Source: Bacteroidota bacterium
GTDB taxonomy: Bacteria > Bacteroidota > Bacteroidia > Chitinophagales > Chitinophagaceae
Direction of reading: 5' to 3'
DNA: 8,146 nucleotides
NCBI GenBank assembly: GCA_030831005.1
Contig: JAURLW010000051.1
Location: 1-8,146 of the forward strand
Shown here: positions 6,869 to 8,146 of the stretch, in pieces
Layout: the number at the start of each line of letters is the position of its first letter
Numbering within the stretch: position 1 is the first letter of the stretch
Notes under the pieces: model-generated
Seen by the model: only the letters and a program-made list of their open reading frames with translations
The model's database searches: none
What the model was told of the DNA's origin: nothing
Program-made: the position numbers and the translations under genes

Positions 6869-7657
6869 TTAAATAGCGCCAGTTCTTCCACCGTCTACAG
6901 GTATACTCGTACCATTCACATAAGAAGCTGCTGGACTCGCTAAGAAAGCTACCACATTAGCAATTTCTTCAGGTGTTCCAAATCGCTTTGCGGGAATTTC
7001 TGCAAGCATTTCTTCGCTTACTGCTTCTTTGCTGGTTTGTAGCTTGTTTGACTTGTTTTCTATAATCGCTTGTAATCGGCCAGTAGCCGTAGCTCCAGGC
7101 AATACATTGTTTACCGTAATGCCAAAAGGCGCTACTTCTATCGACATTGTTTTTGCCCATGAAGCAACGGCACCACGAATGGTATTACTAACGCCCAATC
7201 CTTTTAAAGGCACTTTTACAGATGTGGAAATAATATTAATAATTCTACCATAATGCGCTGCTTTCATGCTTTCTAAAACAGCTGTAGTGAGGATGTGATT
7301 AGCAATTAAATGCTGCTGAAAAGTAGCTATAAAGGCATCAGTTGTGGCATCTACAATAGGACCTGCAGCGGGGCCACCACTATTGTTGACTAAAATATGA
7401 ATAGGTGATTGCTGTAAAGTAGTAACAATAGCAGTTTGTACTTGTTCAGGAAATTGAAAATCAGCTACCACTATACGATGTTGTTGTTGCTGATTATTGG
7501 ATAGACTTGGCAATACAGCATGTAAAGCGGTTTCGTTACGTGCCATAAGTATGCATGTGGCTCCTAGATCAGCTAGGGCTTGAGCTGTAGCTAATCCAAT
7601 ACCTTGGGTGCTTCCTGCAATCAAGGCATATTTTCCTGTAAGATCGGTTGTAAACAT
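6869..7657 (-). CDS. SDR-family protein with degenerate catalytic tetrad (FabG-like)
   Basis: From the ATG at 7657 the product is 262 residues; a TTG two codons upstream is possible but less likely. It is a Rossmann-fold short-chain dehydrogenase/reductase. The dinucleotide motif AGSTQGIG is at 14-21 (usually TGxxxGIG), NNSGG at 91-95, and the C-terminal part has VLPGATATG (185-193), RFGTPEEIANVVAFLASP (225-242) and NGTSIPVDGG (248-257). A gap-free alignment from memory to E. coli FabG puts Ser144 at the catalytic Ser138. However, His116, Ser157 and Arg161 stand at Asn110, Tyr151 and Lys155. Losing the Tyr-x3-Lys pair is also typical, as I recall, of a recognised SDR subgroup carrying SNxxR in this place, so the change is probably inherited and not damage. 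Substrate is unknown and it may not be a classical ketoreductase. It lies 45 nt after the small lipoprotein gene. Confidence 0.9.
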   Translation of the reverse strand: MFTTDLTGKYALIAGSTQGIGLATAQALADLGATCILMARNETALHAVLPSLSNNQQQQHRIVVADFQFPEQVQTAIVTTLQQSPIHILVNNSGGPAAGPIVDATTDAFIATFQQHLIANHILTTAVLESMKAAHYGRIINIISTSVKVPLKGLGVSNTIRGAVASWAKTMSIEVAPFGITVNNVLPGATATGRLQAIIENKSNKLQTSKEAVSEEMLAEIPAKRFGTPEEIANVVAFLASPAASYVNGTSIPVDGGRTGAI

Positions 7658-7660
7658 GCG

Positions 7661-7689
7661 CAAATATATAAAATATACTTGCGATGAAA
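7661..7689 (-). promoter_or_regulatory. Possible promoter directly in front of the SDR gene
   Basis: On the minus strand TATATTTG (7661-7668) fits TAnnTTTG exactly, and TTTC (7686-7689) lies 17 nt upstream as a poor, rather close -33 element. The -7 box ends only three bases before the ATG at 7657, so a transcript from it would be leaderless or nearly so. The stretch is very AT-rich and a chance match is quite possible. Confidence 0.25.
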
Positions 7690-7702
7690 GGATTCCTTTT
7701 AA

Positions 7703-7888
7703 TTATCTTCTACGGCAACCACGAGAATGAAAATGCGGTCTAAATGGTACTCCATATCTATAGGTTGGTCGATATGAAGGTCGTAAATTAAAATGTTTGG
7801 CAGGTCGCATTGGAGGTGCAATCGTTACACAAGAGCTTAAGAAAAAAGCACTGAGGCTGATGAAAAGTAAAAATAGAGCAGATTTCAT
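7703..7888 (-). CDS. Small, strongly basic lipoprotein of unknown function
   Basis: This 61-residue ORF starts at an ATG at 7888. It has a clear lipoprotein signal: MKSALFLLFISLSAFFLSSC, with lipobox LSSC and the lipidated Cys at 20. The mature part has about nine Arg, one Lys and three His, is rich in Pro and Tyr (RPSYRPTYRYG), ends GCRRR, and contains no Asp or Glu at all. It should be exported and anchored in the outer or inner membrane by lipid, with a charge near +10. I do not recognise a family. Binding to lipopolysaccharide, peptidoglycan or nucleic acid are guesses based on charge only. The SDR gene follows 45 nt downstream on the same strand and another SDR-type gene ends 60 nt upstream. 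The classic signal peptide is the main argument that it is real and not a chance ORF. Confidence 0.68.
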   Translation of the reverse strand: MKSALFLLFISLSAFFLSSCVTIAPPMRPAKHFNLRPSYRPTYRYGVPFRPHFHSRGCRRR

Positions 7889-7948
7889 AAAATTATTTTT
7901 AAGTTAGACAGCATTAAGACGGCAATCGTTTAAAAATATAATTGTTAA

Positions 7949-8146
7949 TTATTGGTAAATACTCATCGCACTTCTTTCTACCAAATGATTAGGTAATAAC
8001 CAAGCTAAAAAGGCGCCTAATTTGTTTACGAATCCTAAAATAACATTTGATTTTTTTGCAAACATGCTTTTAACTGCAATCTCCGCTACTTTTTCTGGTG
8101 TCATATTTAATTTAGCGGCAGTTTTCATGCCTTTCGGACCTAAAAA
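7949..8146 (-). CDS. C-terminal fragment of an SDR-family oxidoreductase (DltE/COG0300-like), cut by window edge
   Basis: An open frame enters from the right edge and ends at a TAA at 7949-7951, giving 65 residues. It reads FLGPKGMKTAAKLNMTPEKV at the start, then AEIAVKSMFAKKSNVILGFV, NKLGAFLAWLLPNHLVERSA and MSIYQ at the end. The arrangement of a MTPEKVAEIAVKSM helix, a short K-rich turn, then VILGFVNKLGAF and a hydrophobic stretch ending in LPNHLVER resembles the C-terminus of DltE/YqjQ-type short-chain dehydrogenases, where the usual text is close to 'speeVA..al..l.kgk..viPG..nkl'. The catalytic part lies outside the window, so cofactor and substrate cannot be judged. The small lipoprotein gene starts 60 nt downstream. 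Confidence 0.68.
   Translation of the reverse strand, partial: FLGPKGMKTAAKLNMTPEKVAEIAVKSMFAKKSNVILGFVNKLGAFLAWLLPNHLVERSAMSIYQ

Noticed and set aside
6969..7253. ORFs on both strands overlapping the SDR gene
   Set aside because: The SDR frame has clear family motifs over its full length, so these are shadows.
7932..7952. Inverted repeat ATAATT-GTT-AATTAT followed on the minus strand by a T-run, overlapping the stop of the partial SDR gene, resembling a terminator
   Set aside because: The stem is six A-T pairs with no G-C pair, so it would be too weak, and the whole stretch is AT-rich. It is not safe to call as a terminator.

Overview
This AT-rich window looks like a Bacteroidota chromosome, probably from a Chitinophagaceae-like or related aerobic member. 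That placement is an inference from the gene content (an alternative complex III operon with a Tat-extended ActB), the weak or absent Shine-Dalgarno sequences, and a TAnnTTTG-type promoter element. Every gene I can support reads on the minus strand, so transcription runs from high to low coordinates.

The main content (1-6668) is the proximal part of an alternative complex III (ACIII) operon, the menaquinol:cytochrome c/oxidase oxidoreductase that replaces the bc1 complex. In order of transcription it holds actA (membrane-anchored cytochrome with six CXXCH haem motifs), actB (fusion of a cofactor-less molybdopterin-oxidoreductase-like domain with a four-cluster ferredoxin-like domain), actC (NrfD-like quinol-binding membrane protein), actD (two-helix DUF3341 protein) and the first 24 codons of actE (lipoprotein, expected to be a monohaem cytochrome), which runs off the left edge. 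Gaps between genes are only 34-60 nt, as in one transcription unit. actF and cytochrome oxidase genes would be expected just outside the window. In the assembled complex, menaquinol is oxidised at ActC, electrons pass through the ActB Fe-S chain to the ActA/ActE haems, and then reach a terminal oxidase.

A 200-nt non-coding region (6669-6868) precedes actA. It carries a good Bacteroidota-type promoter and several TGTCA-containing short repeats at near-helical spacing, the most plausible regulatory target in the window.

Upstream (6869-8146) are three small-metabolism or envelope genes: an SDR-family protein whose catalytic tetrad is largely replaced, a 61-residue very basic lipoprotein, and the C-terminal 65 codons of a second SDR-family protein cut by the right edge. 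Nothing in the sequence ties these three to ACIII function.

I see no RNA genes, insertion sequences, CRISPR arrays or phage genes. The window is mostly a core respiratory locus, not an undescribed system. The best leads are the promoter-region repeat array, the degenerate SDR, the cationic lipoprotein, and sequence-level specialisations of ActA and ActB.
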